A model generated the notes under the pieces. That model ran no database searches, was not told where the DNA came from, and saw only the letters and a list, made by a program, of their open reading frames with translations. Positions 1 through 5,870 of a stretch of DNA of 5,870 nucleotides are shown piece by piece. The position numbers and the translations under genes are program-made. Each line of letters opens with the position of its first letter. Position 1 is the stretch's first letter. Origin of the DNA: an uncultured Actinomycetes bacterium (GTDB lineage: Bacteria; Actinomycetota; Actinomycetes; Nanopelagicales; Nanopelagicaceae); contig CALMJB010000115.1 of assembly GCA_937864205.1 (NCBI GenBank), forward strand, positions 1 to 5,870, given 5' to 3'.

Positions 1-302
1 TTACCTTTGCTTTGCATTAAATCTGAAAATTTATTTAATAAATCCAAGGCTTGCGCACTATTTTTTCCAAGGACTAATTCACTCATCATGGAAGCGCTTG
101 CAATGGAAATAGAACAACCAACTCCATCCCATTTAATATTTGAAATCTGATCTTTATCTAAATTGAGAGTTAAGGTAATTTCATCCCCACAACTTGGGTT
201 GTTGTGATGCACCTGCATCTGCGCGTTTTCTATACGGCCACGATTTTTTGGATTCCGATAGGCGTCGAGAATTACCTCTTGATAGAGCGAATCTAGTTCC
301 AT
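1..302 (-). CDS. sufU: SufU zinc-dependent sulfurtransferase, partial (3' end outside window)
   Basis: SufU accepts persulfide sulfur from the cysteine desulfurase SufS and relays it to the SufBCD scaffold in the cytoplasm. I translated 100 codons from the ATG at 302-300; the frame is still open at the window edge. The N-terminus shows the family opening (LYQEVILDAYRNP, residues 6-18). The motif NPSCGDE (35-41) carries the first zinc ligands, Cys38 and Asp40, and GCSIS (62-66) carries the second cysteine, Cys63, followed by an SMM helix start. The third zinc cysteine of the family lies in the missing C-terminus and cannot be checked; SufU proteins are usually about 140-150 residues, so roughly 40-50 are missing. 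The Asp after CG separates SufU/IscU from unrelated proteins, and the pairing with SufS and absence of IscS/HscA favours SufU over IscU. Its ATG overlaps the sufS stop in TAATG, which suggests translational coupling. One oddity is Ala14 where many relatives have His (DHY). Confidence 0.93.
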   Translation of the reverse strand, partial: MELDSLYQEVILDAYRNPKNRGRIENAQMQVHHNNPSCGDEITLTLNLDKDQISNIKWDGVGCSISIASASMMSELVLGKNSAQALDLLNKFSDLMQSKG

Positions 303-1558
303 TAGCCCACCCGAAAATACTCTTGCACCGAAATGATGCCCTTAATCAAGTCATCAATATCTTGCTTAGTGTTGTACGCGGCAAAAGATGCTCTCACCGT
401 TCCGACTAAATTCAATTTGCGCATCAATGGCCAGGCACAATGATGTCCGGTGCGAACCGCTATTCCATATTGATCAAGTACTTGGCCAGCGTCGTGGGGA
501 TGAATTCCGGAAATTGTGAATGAAACTACGCTACCGCGGGATTTCATCTCAGTTGGCCCGACAACTGAAACTTCATTTAGATGCGATACCTCAGATAAGA
601 ATTGCTCGGTTAGCGATAACTCATGCGCTTCGATATTTTGCATTCCAAGTTGATCTACATAATCTAGAGCAGCGGCTAATCCAACCGCTTGCGCCATATT
701 GGGAACTCCGGCTTCGAACTTGCGCGGCAATTGTGCCCACGTTGCTTTATCCATTGAAACATCATCGATCATAGATCCACCGAAGATGAATGGTTCTAGC
801 TTTTCAAGTAACTCTTCCTTTGCCCATAGAACTCCGATACCAGTAGGACCAAAAATTTTGTGGCCAGAAAAAACGATTGCATCTACATCAAGTTTTTGTA
901 CATCTATAGGAAAATGTGGCGCGGATTGACAGGCATCGAGAATGAACAGCGTCCCATTAGCTTTTGCAATTTTATTTAATTTTTCAATGGGTGGAATCGT
1001 GCCCAGCACATTTGATTGATGGGTTAATGCGACCACTTTAGTTTTTGAATTAATCAGTTTATCGATGCCATCTAAATTAAGTTCGCCAGTTTTATCAACC
1101 TCTATCCAGCGAAGTTTTGCGCCGGTGCGTTTGGCTAATTGTTGCCACGGAATCAAATTTGCGTGGTGTTCCATTTCGGAGACCACAATCTCATCGCCAG
1201 CATTTAAGTGGATCTTTGAATCTGGATTTCCAAGTGAGTATGCCAATCCATTCAAGCTCTCAGTTGCGCTCTTCGTAAATATCACCTCTTGCGATTTAGC
1301 ATTGATGAACTTAGCAACTCGTTCTCTGGCTTGTTCGTAGGCCAAACTTGCTTCTTCCGCCAATAGATGCGCGCCTCGGTTTGCCGCACCATTCATTAAT
1401 TCATAAAACTTTGCTTCTGCGGCAATCACCGATTTTGGTTTTTGGCTGGTTGCGGCTGAATCTAAATAAATTAACCGATTATTACCGCGAACTTTTCTAT
1501 TGAAGATTGGGAAATCAGATTTAATTAACTCTGGATCAAATGCCGGTGCTTTAAGCAT
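302..1558 (-). CDS. sufS: SufS cysteine desulfurase (PLP-dependent, group II)
   Basis: SufS converts L-cysteine to L-alanine and leaves a persulfide on its active-site cysteine for delivery to SufU. The 418-residue product has the usual family length (about 400-420). Visible landmarks in order are: an N-terminal YLDSAATSQKP segment (31-41); the cofactor-binding TKSATES region (95-101); EMEHHAN (129-134) with the His that stacks on the PLP ring; THQSNVLGT (179-187); LDACQSAPH (207-215) with the Asp that contacts the pyridine nitrogen; SGHKIFGPTG (231-240) with Lys234 as the Schiff-base lysine; and RTGHHCAWP (369-377) with Cys374 as the persulfide cysteine. The R-x-GHHCA context is the group II (SufS/CsdA) signature, unlike the longer flexible loop of IscS/NifS. 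The ATG at 1558-1556 lies inside the end of sufC (8-bp overlap) with no good Shine-Dalgarno upstream, so translation is probably coupled. The next gene, sufU, is its natural partner. Confidence 0.97.
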   Translation of the reverse strand: MLKAPAFDPELIKSDFPIFNRKVRGNNRLIYLDSAATSQKPKSVIAAEAKFYELMNGAANRGAHLLAEEASLAYEQARERVAKFINAKSQEVIFTKSATESLNGLAYSLGNPDSKIHLNAGDEIVVSEMEHHANLIPWQQLAKRTGAKLRWIEVDKTGELNLDGIDKLINSKTKVVALTHQSNVLGTIPPIEKLNKIAKANGTLFILDACQSAPHFPIDVQKLDVDAIVFSGHKIFGPTGIGVLWAKEELLEKLEPFIFGGSMIDDVSMDKATWAQLPRKFEAGVPNMAQAVGLAAALDYVDQLGMQNIEAHELSLTEQFLSEVSHLNEVSVVGPTEMKSRGSVVSFTISGIHPHDAGQVLDQYGIAVRTGHHCAWPLMRKLNLVGTVRASFAAYNTKQDIDDLIKGIISVQEYFRVG

Positions 1559-2303
1559 TTATGTAGTCGGCGTAGCCCTTTTCCTCTAACTTCTCGGCAA
1601 GTTCTGCGCCACCTTCTTCCACAATTTTTCCAGATGCAAATACATGCACAAAATCAGGTTTGATGTAACGCAAAATTCTGGTGTAGTGCGTAATCAGCAT
1701 TACTCCCATATTTGTATTTGCTTTAACTCTATTTACCCCTTCCGAAACAATGCGCAGAGCATCAATGTCTAAGCCGGAATCGGTTTCATCCAATATCGCA
1801 ATTTTTGGTTTCAAAAGCTCTAGTTGCAAAATTTCATGACGTTTCTTTTCGCCACCGGAAAAACCTTCATTTAAATTTCGCTCTGAGAATGCGGTGTCCA
1901 TATTTAAAGAGCCCATCGCGTTCTTCACCTCTGAAACCCATTCTCTGATTTTTGGCGCTTCGCCTCGAATTGCAGTTACTGCTGTGCGCAGAAAATTCGA
2001 AACTGATACACCTGGTACTTCCACTGGATATTGCATTGCCAGAAATAGCCCGGCTTTAGCCCGTTCATCCACACTCATCTCCAAAACATCTTTACCATCT
2101 AGAGTCACGGTGCCGCCAACAATTTTGTATTTGGGATGTCCGGCAATTGAATAAGCCAGCGTAGATTTTCCAGAGCCATTTGGTCCCATAATTGCGTGCG
2201 TTTGTCCAGACTTAATTGTTAAATCGACTCCGCGCAAAATCTCTTTTTCAAGACCATCAGTTTCGACGGTAACTTTTAAACCTTTTATAACCAGCTCGCT
2301 CAT
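1551..2303 (-). CDS. sufC: SufC ABC-type ATPase of the Fe-S assembly scaffold
   Basis: SufC is the cytosolic ATPase of the SufBC2D scaffold; ATP-driven dimerisation of SufC is known to remodel SufB-SufD and open the assembly site. The 250-residue protein has the standard family length and all ABC ATPase motifs: Walker A GPNGSGKST (40-48, Lys46), the Q-loop around MQYPVEVPGVS (90-100, Gln91), the signature FSGGEKKR (148-155), Walker B IAILDE (168-173) with Glu173 as catalytic base, the D-loop DSGLDIDAL (175-183), and the switch His206 in LITHYTR. The SGGEKKR-x-EILQ signature context and MQYPVE-PGVS are specific to SufC and separate it from importer ATPases; no permease or binding-protein gene is nearby. 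The start is supported by the best Shine-Dalgarno in the window (GGGAG, 5 nt upstream). It overlaps sufS by 8 bp downstream. Confidence 0.97.
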   Translation of the reverse strand: MSELVIKGLKVTVETDGLEKEILRGVDLTIKSGQTHAIMGPNGSGKSTLAYSIAGHPKYKIVGGTVTLDGKDVLEMSVDERAKAGLFLAMQYPVEVPGVSVSNFLRTAVTAIRGEAPKIREWVSEVKNAMGSLNMDTAFSERNLNEGFSGGEKKRHEILQLELLKPKIAILDETDSGLDIDALRIVSEGVNRVKANTNMGVMLITHYTRILRYIKPDFVHVFASGKIVEEGGAELAEKLEEKGYADYINA

Positions 2304-2308
2304 TTAGT

Positions 2309-2313
2309 CTCCC
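2309..2313 (-). promoter_or_regulatory. Shine-Dalgarno sequence of sufC
   Basis: Read on the minus strand this is GGGAG, with 5 nt between it and the sufC ATG at 2303-2301. It is the clearest ribosome-binding site of the window and fixes the sufC start. Its presence fits the fact that sufC follows one of the two real gaps in the cluster (27 bp) and so cannot rely on stop-start overlap for coupling. Confidence 0.65.
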
Positions 2314-2330
2314 TGTTTGATATCAATTTT

Positions 2331-2624
2331 TTACACAATTTCGATCTGATCGCCAATACGTTTAACCGTGAAAGTTTTCAATTTTTCAGTAGCAGGTGGC
2401 GTGATCGCTTCTCCAGTACGCAAATCAAATTCCGCGCCGTGCAGCCAGCATTCGATTTTGTAATTGCTGATTTCACCTTCAGATAATGATGCTTCGGAGT
2501 GCGTGCAGGTGTCGGAAACTGCAAATACTTCTTCGCCAACCCGAGCGACGCAAACTTTTTCGCCATTAACATCAACTGTTACTGGTTTACCTTCAGCCAA
2601 ATTAGAAAAATTTAATTGCGACAT
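2331..2624 (-). CDS. Rieske-type [2Fe-2S] ferredoxin in the suf operon
   Basis: This is a small soluble Rieske protein of 97 residues, resembling the ferredoxin components of aromatic dioxygenases and the NirD small subunit. The cluster ligands are visible as C-x-H at Cys40/His42 and C-x2-H at Cys59/His62, 16 residues apart, in the contexts DTCTHSEASLSEG and IECWLHGAEFD. The C-terminal part keeps the family pattern RTGEAITPPATEKLKTF (69-85). There is no signal peptide, membrane segment or disulfide cysteine pair of the cytochrome bc1 type, so a cytoplasmic electron carrier is expected. It starts 2 bp after the sufD stop and lies 27 bp before sufC. A Rieske gene at this place is, from memory, common in actinobacterial suf operons. 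Its job there is not established; supplying electrons for cluster assembly or sulfur release is a guess. The start rests on its placement right after sufD and on the typical length; the only purine-rich site (AGGAA) lies about 16 nt away, too far to be convincing. Confidence 0.93.
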   Translation of the reverse strand: MSQLNFSNLAEGKPVTVDVNGEKVCVARVGEEVFAVSDTCTHSEASLSEGEISNYKIECWLHGAEFDLRTGEAITPPATEKLKTFTVKRIGDQIEIV

Positions 2625-2626
2625 AA

Positions 2627-3712
2627 CTATTTGCCGACCATTCCTAGTTCGAGATCAATTCGATTCATTAACCGCTCTTCAATTTCTTCATTAGATAATT
2701 TGCTGACAATCTCATTGAAGAATCCACGAATCACCAATCGTCGCGCTACCTCTGGAGAAATTCCCCGAGAACATAAGTAAAACAATTGCTCGTCATCAAA
2801 TCGACCAGTGGTGCTGGCATGACCGGCACCAACGATTTCACCGGTTTCAATCTCAAGATTTGGTACCGAATCAGCCCGAGCTCCATCGGTAAGTAACAAA
2901 TTCCGATTCAGTTCATATGTGTCAGTTCCTTCTGCAATCTTTCTAATGTACACATCGCCAAACCAAACGGTGCGCGCTTTTTCGCCGGCCAGCGCACCTT
3001 TGTAATTGACCCGCGATTTTGCATTTGCCACATTGTGATCAACATGAATTCGGTGTTCTAGATGTTGGCCATCGGTGGCAAAGTAAAGTCCGAATAATTC
3101 AGCGCTAGCACCAGGGCCGGAATATTCAACGGTTGGCAATATTCTGACTAGTGACCCACCGATTGAAATCGTGTAGGAATTAAATTGGCTATCTCGGCCA
3201 AGCACCGCGTGATGTTGTGCCAAATGAATGGCATCTTTGTTCCACTCTTGCAAAGTTATGAAGTTAAGAGCAGATCCGGGGGCTAGATTTATCTCAATCT
3301 CTTCACCCAAAGTCGCTGCGCCACTATTTTCGATAATCACGCTGGCGCGAGCGTTTTGTTCTAGTGAAATCACGGTTCGAGAAAGTTCTGGTGCGCCCGA
3401 TGTTTTTCGCTTCAGAATCAGTGGCTGAGCTAATTCAACATTTTTTTCAACTTTTAAAACCGCGATTTCAGAAACGGTATTTCTTACCCGCGCAGTAATT
3501 TCGTCAGTACTTACATAACTTGCTGGTAATTCTTTTGCTGCAATTTTTTGAAATGTGACGCCAGAAATCTTTTGATTAAACTCTAATGAAACTGAACTGA
3601 TGGCTTTGGTAGATGCATCATGCAACCCACCTAGCCGTGTCATAGGAGTAAAACGCCACGGCTCTTCTTTACCACTTGGCGTTAAATAATTTGTACTGGC
3701 AGATAAATTCAT
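2627..3712 (-). CDS. sufD: SufD, Fe-S cluster assembly scaffold subunit
   Basis: SufD is the paralogue of SufB and pairs with it on the SufC dimer; the SufB-SufD interface is where the nascent cluster is built. The 361-residue protein is somewhat shorter than E. coli SufD (about 420), mostly because of a short N-terminal region, which is common in Actinobacteria. The N-terminal segment EEPWRFTPMTRLGGLHD (16-32) is a family hallmark, followed by a long beta-helix region and the conserved end: DSVPNLEIETGEIVGAGHAS (281-300), DDEQLFYLCSRGIS (306-319) and a helical tail. His298, in GAGHAST, matches the E. coli SufD histidine (His360) implicated in cluster assembly at the interface with SufB. The ATG shares one base with the sufB stop (TAATG). 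A GGAAGG stretch (minus strand, about 12 nt upstream) may serve as a loose ribosome-binding site. Assignment as SufD rather than SufB follows from its shorter length, the W-R-F-TP motif and position after sufB. Confidence 0.95.
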   Translation of the reverse strand: MNLSASTNYLTPSGKEEPWRFTPMTRLGGLHDASTKAISSVSLEFNQKISGVTFQKIAAKELPASYVSTDEITARVRNTVSEIAVLKVEKNVELAQPLILKRKTSGAPELSRTVISLEQNARASVIIENSGAATLGEEIEINLAPGSALNFITLQEWNKDAIHLAQHHAVLGRDSQFNSYTISIGGSLVRILPTVEYSGPGASAELFGLYFATDGQHLEHRIHVDHNVANAKSRVNYKGALAGEKARTVWFGDVYIRKIAEGTDTYELNRNLLLTDGARADSVPNLEIETGEIVGAGHASTTGRFDDEQLFYLCSRGISPEVARRLVIRGFFNEIVSKLSNEEIEERLMNRIDLELGMVGK

Positions 3713-5124
3713 TAACCGACAGCGCCTTCCATCTGCAGTTCAATTAATCGATTTAGTTCGAGCGCGTACTCCATCGGTAACTCTTTTGCTATAGGTTCGA
3801 TGAATCCACGCACGATCATCGCCATCGCTTCATCCTCGGAAAGTCCGCGGGACATCAAATAGAAAAGCTGATCATCGCTAACTTTCGAAACTGTGGCTTC
3901 ATGACCCATTGAAACATCATCTTCACGCACATCTACATATGGATAAGTATCTGATCTGGAAATGGTGTCAACTAAAAGTGCATCGCACTTTACTGTGCTC
4001 TTTGAGTGATGAGCGCCTTCTTGTACTTGAACTAAACCACGATAAGAGGTTCGACCGCCTCCGCGCGCAACCGATTTGGAAATAATTGTTGACGAAGTGT
4101 GTGGCGCGGCATGAACCATTTTTGCGCCGGCATCTTGATGTTGACCTTCTCCGGCAAATGCAATTGAGAGAGTTTCACCCTTTGAGTGCGCACCCATTAA
4201 AAATACCGCCGGATATTTCATGGTTACTTTTGATCCGATGTTGCCATCGATCCATTCCATGGTGGCACCTTCGGCACAAGTCGCCCGCTTTGTTACTAAG
4301 TTATATACGTTATTCGACCAGTTTTGAATAGTGGTGTAACGAACCCGCGCATTTTTCTTTACGATAATTTCAACTACCGCCGAATGTAGTGAATCTGATG
4401 AATAAATCGGTGCGGTACAACCTTCTACATAATGCACATAAGAATCTTCATCAGCGATAATCAATGTGCGCTCAAATTGGCCCATGTTTTCAGTGTTGAT
4501 TCGGAAATATGCTTGAAGTGGAATATCAACTTTCACACCTTTTGGCACATATATAAATGAGCCACCAGACCAAACCGCGGTGTTCAATGCCGCAAATTTG
4601 TTATCGCCTACTGGAATAACTGTTCCAAAATACTCTTTAAAAATATCTTCGTGTTGCTTTAAGCCAGTATCGGTATCTAAGAAAATTACGCCTTGCTTTT
4701 CTAGATCTTCACGAATTGAGTGGTAAACCACTTCCGATTCATATTGTGCTGCTACTCCAGCAATTAAGCGCTTTTTTTCCGCTTCAGGTATGCCGAGACG
4801 ATCATAAGTATTTTTAATGTCCGCTGGCAGATCTTCCCAAGTCTGTGCTTGTTTTTCGGTAGAGCGAACGAAGTATTTGATTGTGTCAAAATAAATTCCA
4901 GATAAATCTGAGCCCCACGAAGGCATGGGTTTTTTATCAAATAGTTTTAATCCCTTTAAACGTAAATCAAGCATCCACTGTGGCTCACTTTTTTTATCAG
5001 AAATATCGCGTACCACCGCTTCGTTCAACCCGCGCTTTGAGTTTGCGCCTTTGTCATCGGAATCTGCCCAGCCATATTGGTACTTTCCTAAACCATCTAG
5101 TTCTGGGTGGGTTATGTTGCTCAT
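3712..5124 (-). CDS. sufB: SufB, Fe-S cluster assembly scaffold subunit
   Basis: SufB is the main scaffold subunit: it receives persulfide sulfur and holds the nascent cluster with SufD. The 470-residue protein has normal length for the Gram-positive form (E. coli about 495). Landmarks are: SEVVYHSIREDLEKQGVIF (130-148); WSGGSFIYVPKGVKVDIPLQ (185-204); EGCTAP (234-239), whose Cys236 probably matches the E. coli sulfur-acceptor Cys254; TIQNWSNNVYNLVTKRA (265-281); STIISKSVARGGGRTSYRG (345-363); and GHEATVSKVSDDQLFYLMSRG (407-427). Aligning by eye with E. coli SufB, Cys380 (KCDALLV), His408 and Glu409 (GHEA) fall at the positions of Cys405, His433 and Glu434, the residues tied to cluster formation, and the spacing is the same. 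So the active interface looks intact. The ATG at 5124-5122 is preceded by a weak GAG-containing site. The 47-bp gap to the regulator gene suggests co-transcription with it. Confidence 0.97.
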   Translation of the reverse strand: MSNITHPELDGLGKYQYGWADSDDKGANSKRGLNEAVVRDISDKKSEPQWMLDLRLKGLKLFDKKPMPSWGSDLSGIYFDTIKYFVRSTEKQAQTWEDLPADIKNTYDRLGIPEAEKKRLIAGVAAQYESEVVYHSIREDLEKQGVIFLDTDTGLKQHEDIFKEYFGTVIPVGDNKFAALNTAVWSGGSFIYVPKGVKVDIPLQAYFRINTENMGQFERTLIIADEDSYVHYVEGCTAPIYSSDSLHSAVVEIIVKKNARVRYTTIQNWSNNVYNLVTKRATCAEGATMEWIDGNIGSKVTMKYPAVFLMGAHSKGETLSIAFAGEGQHQDAGAKMVHAAPHTSSTIISKSVARGGGRTSYRGLVQVQEGAHHSKSTVKCDALLVDTISRSDTYPYVDVREDDVSMGHEATVSKVSDDQLFYLMSRGLSEDEAMAMIVRGFIEPIAKELPMEYALELNRLIELQMEGAVG

Positions 5125-5171
5125 TTTTATCTACTCGTTTCTATTGTTGTTAATTGCTGAAATTTGGCTGG
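5125..5171 (-). other. Short intergenic spacer between the regulator gene and sufB
   Basis: This is the longest spacer in the window (47 bp) and is AT-rich. Read towards sufB it contains only a weak purine-rich stretch (CGAGTAGA) before the sufB ATG. I see no clear -35/-10 pair, no hairpin followed by T residues and no full inverted repeat, although a single CAAC half-site-like motif occurs. The likely reading is an ordinary intra-operon spacer, with the main promoter and repressor operator upstream of the regulator, outside the window. Confidence 0.5.
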
Positions 5172-5870
5172 TCACTTACTTACTTCTACTTTTGAACTTG
5201 AAGAAAATTTTGGAACAAATGTGGTGCAAACACCATCACCGCGGGCGATGGTGGCTAATCGTTGAACATGAGATCCGAGAATTTTTGAAAAAGCTTCGGT
5301 TTCCGCTTCGCATAATTGCGGAAATTCAACGGCTACGTGTGCAATAGGACAGTGATGTTGACACAACTCTTCTCCTTGCATTTTGCCGATGGTTTTTGCG
5401 TTAACAGTTGCGGCATATCCTTCACTGCTTAAAAACTTTGCTAACTGTTTACTTCGATCAGATGTTGGGCGATCTGATCTGATCAAACTTTCATTCTGCC
5501 GCACGAATTCATTTGCTCTAACTTTGGCAAATTCATAAATTGTTTCGCTGCCAGATTTGCTTTCTAGAAACCGAAGTGCCGATACCGCTAAATCATCATA
5601 AGAGTGTTCAAATTTTTCTCGACCACCATCGGTCATTGCAAAAACTTTGGAAGGTCTACCTCTGCCAATTTTGCTTAATTTGCTTTGGTATGGATCACGG
5701 GCAATCAAAATGCCATCGGCTATAAGTGAATCAAGGTGTCGACGGATTCCGGCTGGAGTTATCTTCAAACGTTTTGCCAAAGTAACCGCTGTCGCCGGGC
5801 CCGATTCTAAAATCGCACGTGCCACCAAGTCACGGGTCTTATCGGAGTCCCCGGTTTTTACCGCAGATCC
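5172..5870 (-). CDS. sufR: SufR-like Fe-S winged-helix repressor of the suf operon, partial (5' end outside window)
   Basis: SufR-type proteins are DeoR/ArsR-like winged-helix repressors that carry an Fe-S cluster and turn suf transcription down when clusters are plentiful. The frame is open from the window edge to the TGA at 5174-5172, giving 232 visible residues. The only start codon in the visible frame is a TTG at 5828-5826 (visible residue 15), but the residues before it (TGDSDKTRD) lead smoothly into the first helix, so the true start probably lies beyond the window. The helix-turn-helix spans about residues 25-50 (TAVTLAKRLKITPAGIRRHL), and the wing holds GRGRPSKVFAMTDGGR (69-84). Four cysteines sit near the C-terminus: Cys170, Cys174, Cys187 and Cys215, in LCQHHCPIAHVA, QLCEAETEAF and GDGVCTTF. 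The C174-x12-C187-x27-C215 spacing agrees with my memory of the ligand cysteines of actinobacterial SufR. Its place as first gene, before sufB, supports self-regulation of the operon. An uncharacterised paralogue is the main alternative. Confidence 0.88.
   Translation of the reverse strand, partial: GSAVKTGDSDKTRDLVARAILESGPATAVTLAKRLKITPAGIRRHLDSLIADGILIARDPYQSKLSKIGRGRPSKVFAMTDGGREKFEHSYDDLAVSALRFLESKSGSETIYEFAKVRANEFVRQNESLIRSDRPTSDRSKQLAKFLSSEGYAATVNAKTIGKMQGEELCQHHCPIAHVAVEFPQLCEAETEAFSKILGSHVQRLATIARGDGVCTTFVPKFSSSSKVEVSK

Noticed and set aside
194..1340. Several plus-strand open frames of 70-90 codons opposite sufU and sufS
   Set aside because: They are fully antisense to genes whose catalytic motifs are intact, and their translations show no domain, signal peptide or sensible start context.
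1551..2303. SufC considered as an ABC importer ATPase
   Set aside because: The SGGEKKRHEILQ and MQYPVEVPGVS contexts are SufC-specific, and neither a permease nor a binding protein gene is present.
2378..2575. A 65-codon minus-strand frame within the Rieske gene
   Set aside because: It is an out-of-frame shadow; the Rieske frame carries the Cys/His ligands and the alternative shows nothing recognisable.
5231..5253. A 7-bp inverted repeat (CACCATC / GATGGTG, 9-nt loop) near the end of the regulator gene
   Set aside because: It lies inside the conserved coding segment for IARGDGVC, is not followed by a T run on the transcribed strand, and is easily explained by codons, so it is not called a terminator.
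4925..5347. A 140-codon open frame on the plus strand crossing the sufB start and the end of the regulator gene
   Set aside because: It lies antisense to two well-supported genes, has a low-complexity Leu-rich middle, shows no recognisable motif and starts within sufB without a ribosome-binding site.
5455..5485. Repeated GATC/GATCTGATC pattern in the regulator gene
   Set aside because: It encodes a Ser-Asp-Arg-rich linker (SDRPTSDRS) between domains; the repeat is short and imperfect and is likely a coding coincidence.

Overview
The window holds one compact minus-strand gene cluster for iron-sulfur cluster assembly (the SUF system). In transcription order, from the right edge to the left, it reads: a SufR-like repressor (5' end cut by the window), sufB, sufD, a small Rieske-type [2Fe-2S] ferredoxin, sufC, sufS and sufU (3' end cut by the window). 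This gene order, with a Rieske gene between sufD and sufC and a leading sufR, is the one I know from Actinobacteria. The protein motifs agree with it: SufU rather than SufE, a winged-helix SufR with a C-x12-C-x27-C pattern, and an actinobacterial style of SufB.

The base composition is much lower in GC than in Streptomyces or Mycobacterium; counting a few lines by eye gives about 30 to 52% GC. Together with the tight packing, this suggests a streamlined low-GC actinobacterium, such as the freshwater planktonic lineages (acI/Nanopelagicales-like). That placement is inference.

Layout: the SufR-like gene fills 5172-5870. A 47-bp gap (5125-5171) separates it from sufB (3712-5124). sufB and sufD (2627-3712) share one base in a TAATG junction. 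The Rieske gene (2331-2624) starts 2 bp after the sufD stop. A 27-bp gap (2304-2330) carries the best Shine-Dalgarno sequence of the window, followed by sufC (1551-2303). sufC overlaps sufS (302-1558) by 8 bp, and sufS joins sufU (1-302) by another TAATG junction. No convincing gene lies on the plus strand, no stretch over 50 bp lacks a gene, and I see no tRNA, rRNA, mobile element, CRISPR array or rho-independent terminator.

How they work together: SufS takes sulfur from L-cysteine as a persulfide, and SufU accepts it through its zinc-site cysteine and passes it on. The SufB-SufC-SufD scaffold builds the cluster, with SufC supplying ATP hydrolysis. SufR probably senses the cell's Fe-S state through its own cluster and represses the operon. 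The Rieske protein may supply electrons, but its role is not settled. All key catalytic residues I could check are present, so the system looks functional and conventional. I found no previously undescribed system here.
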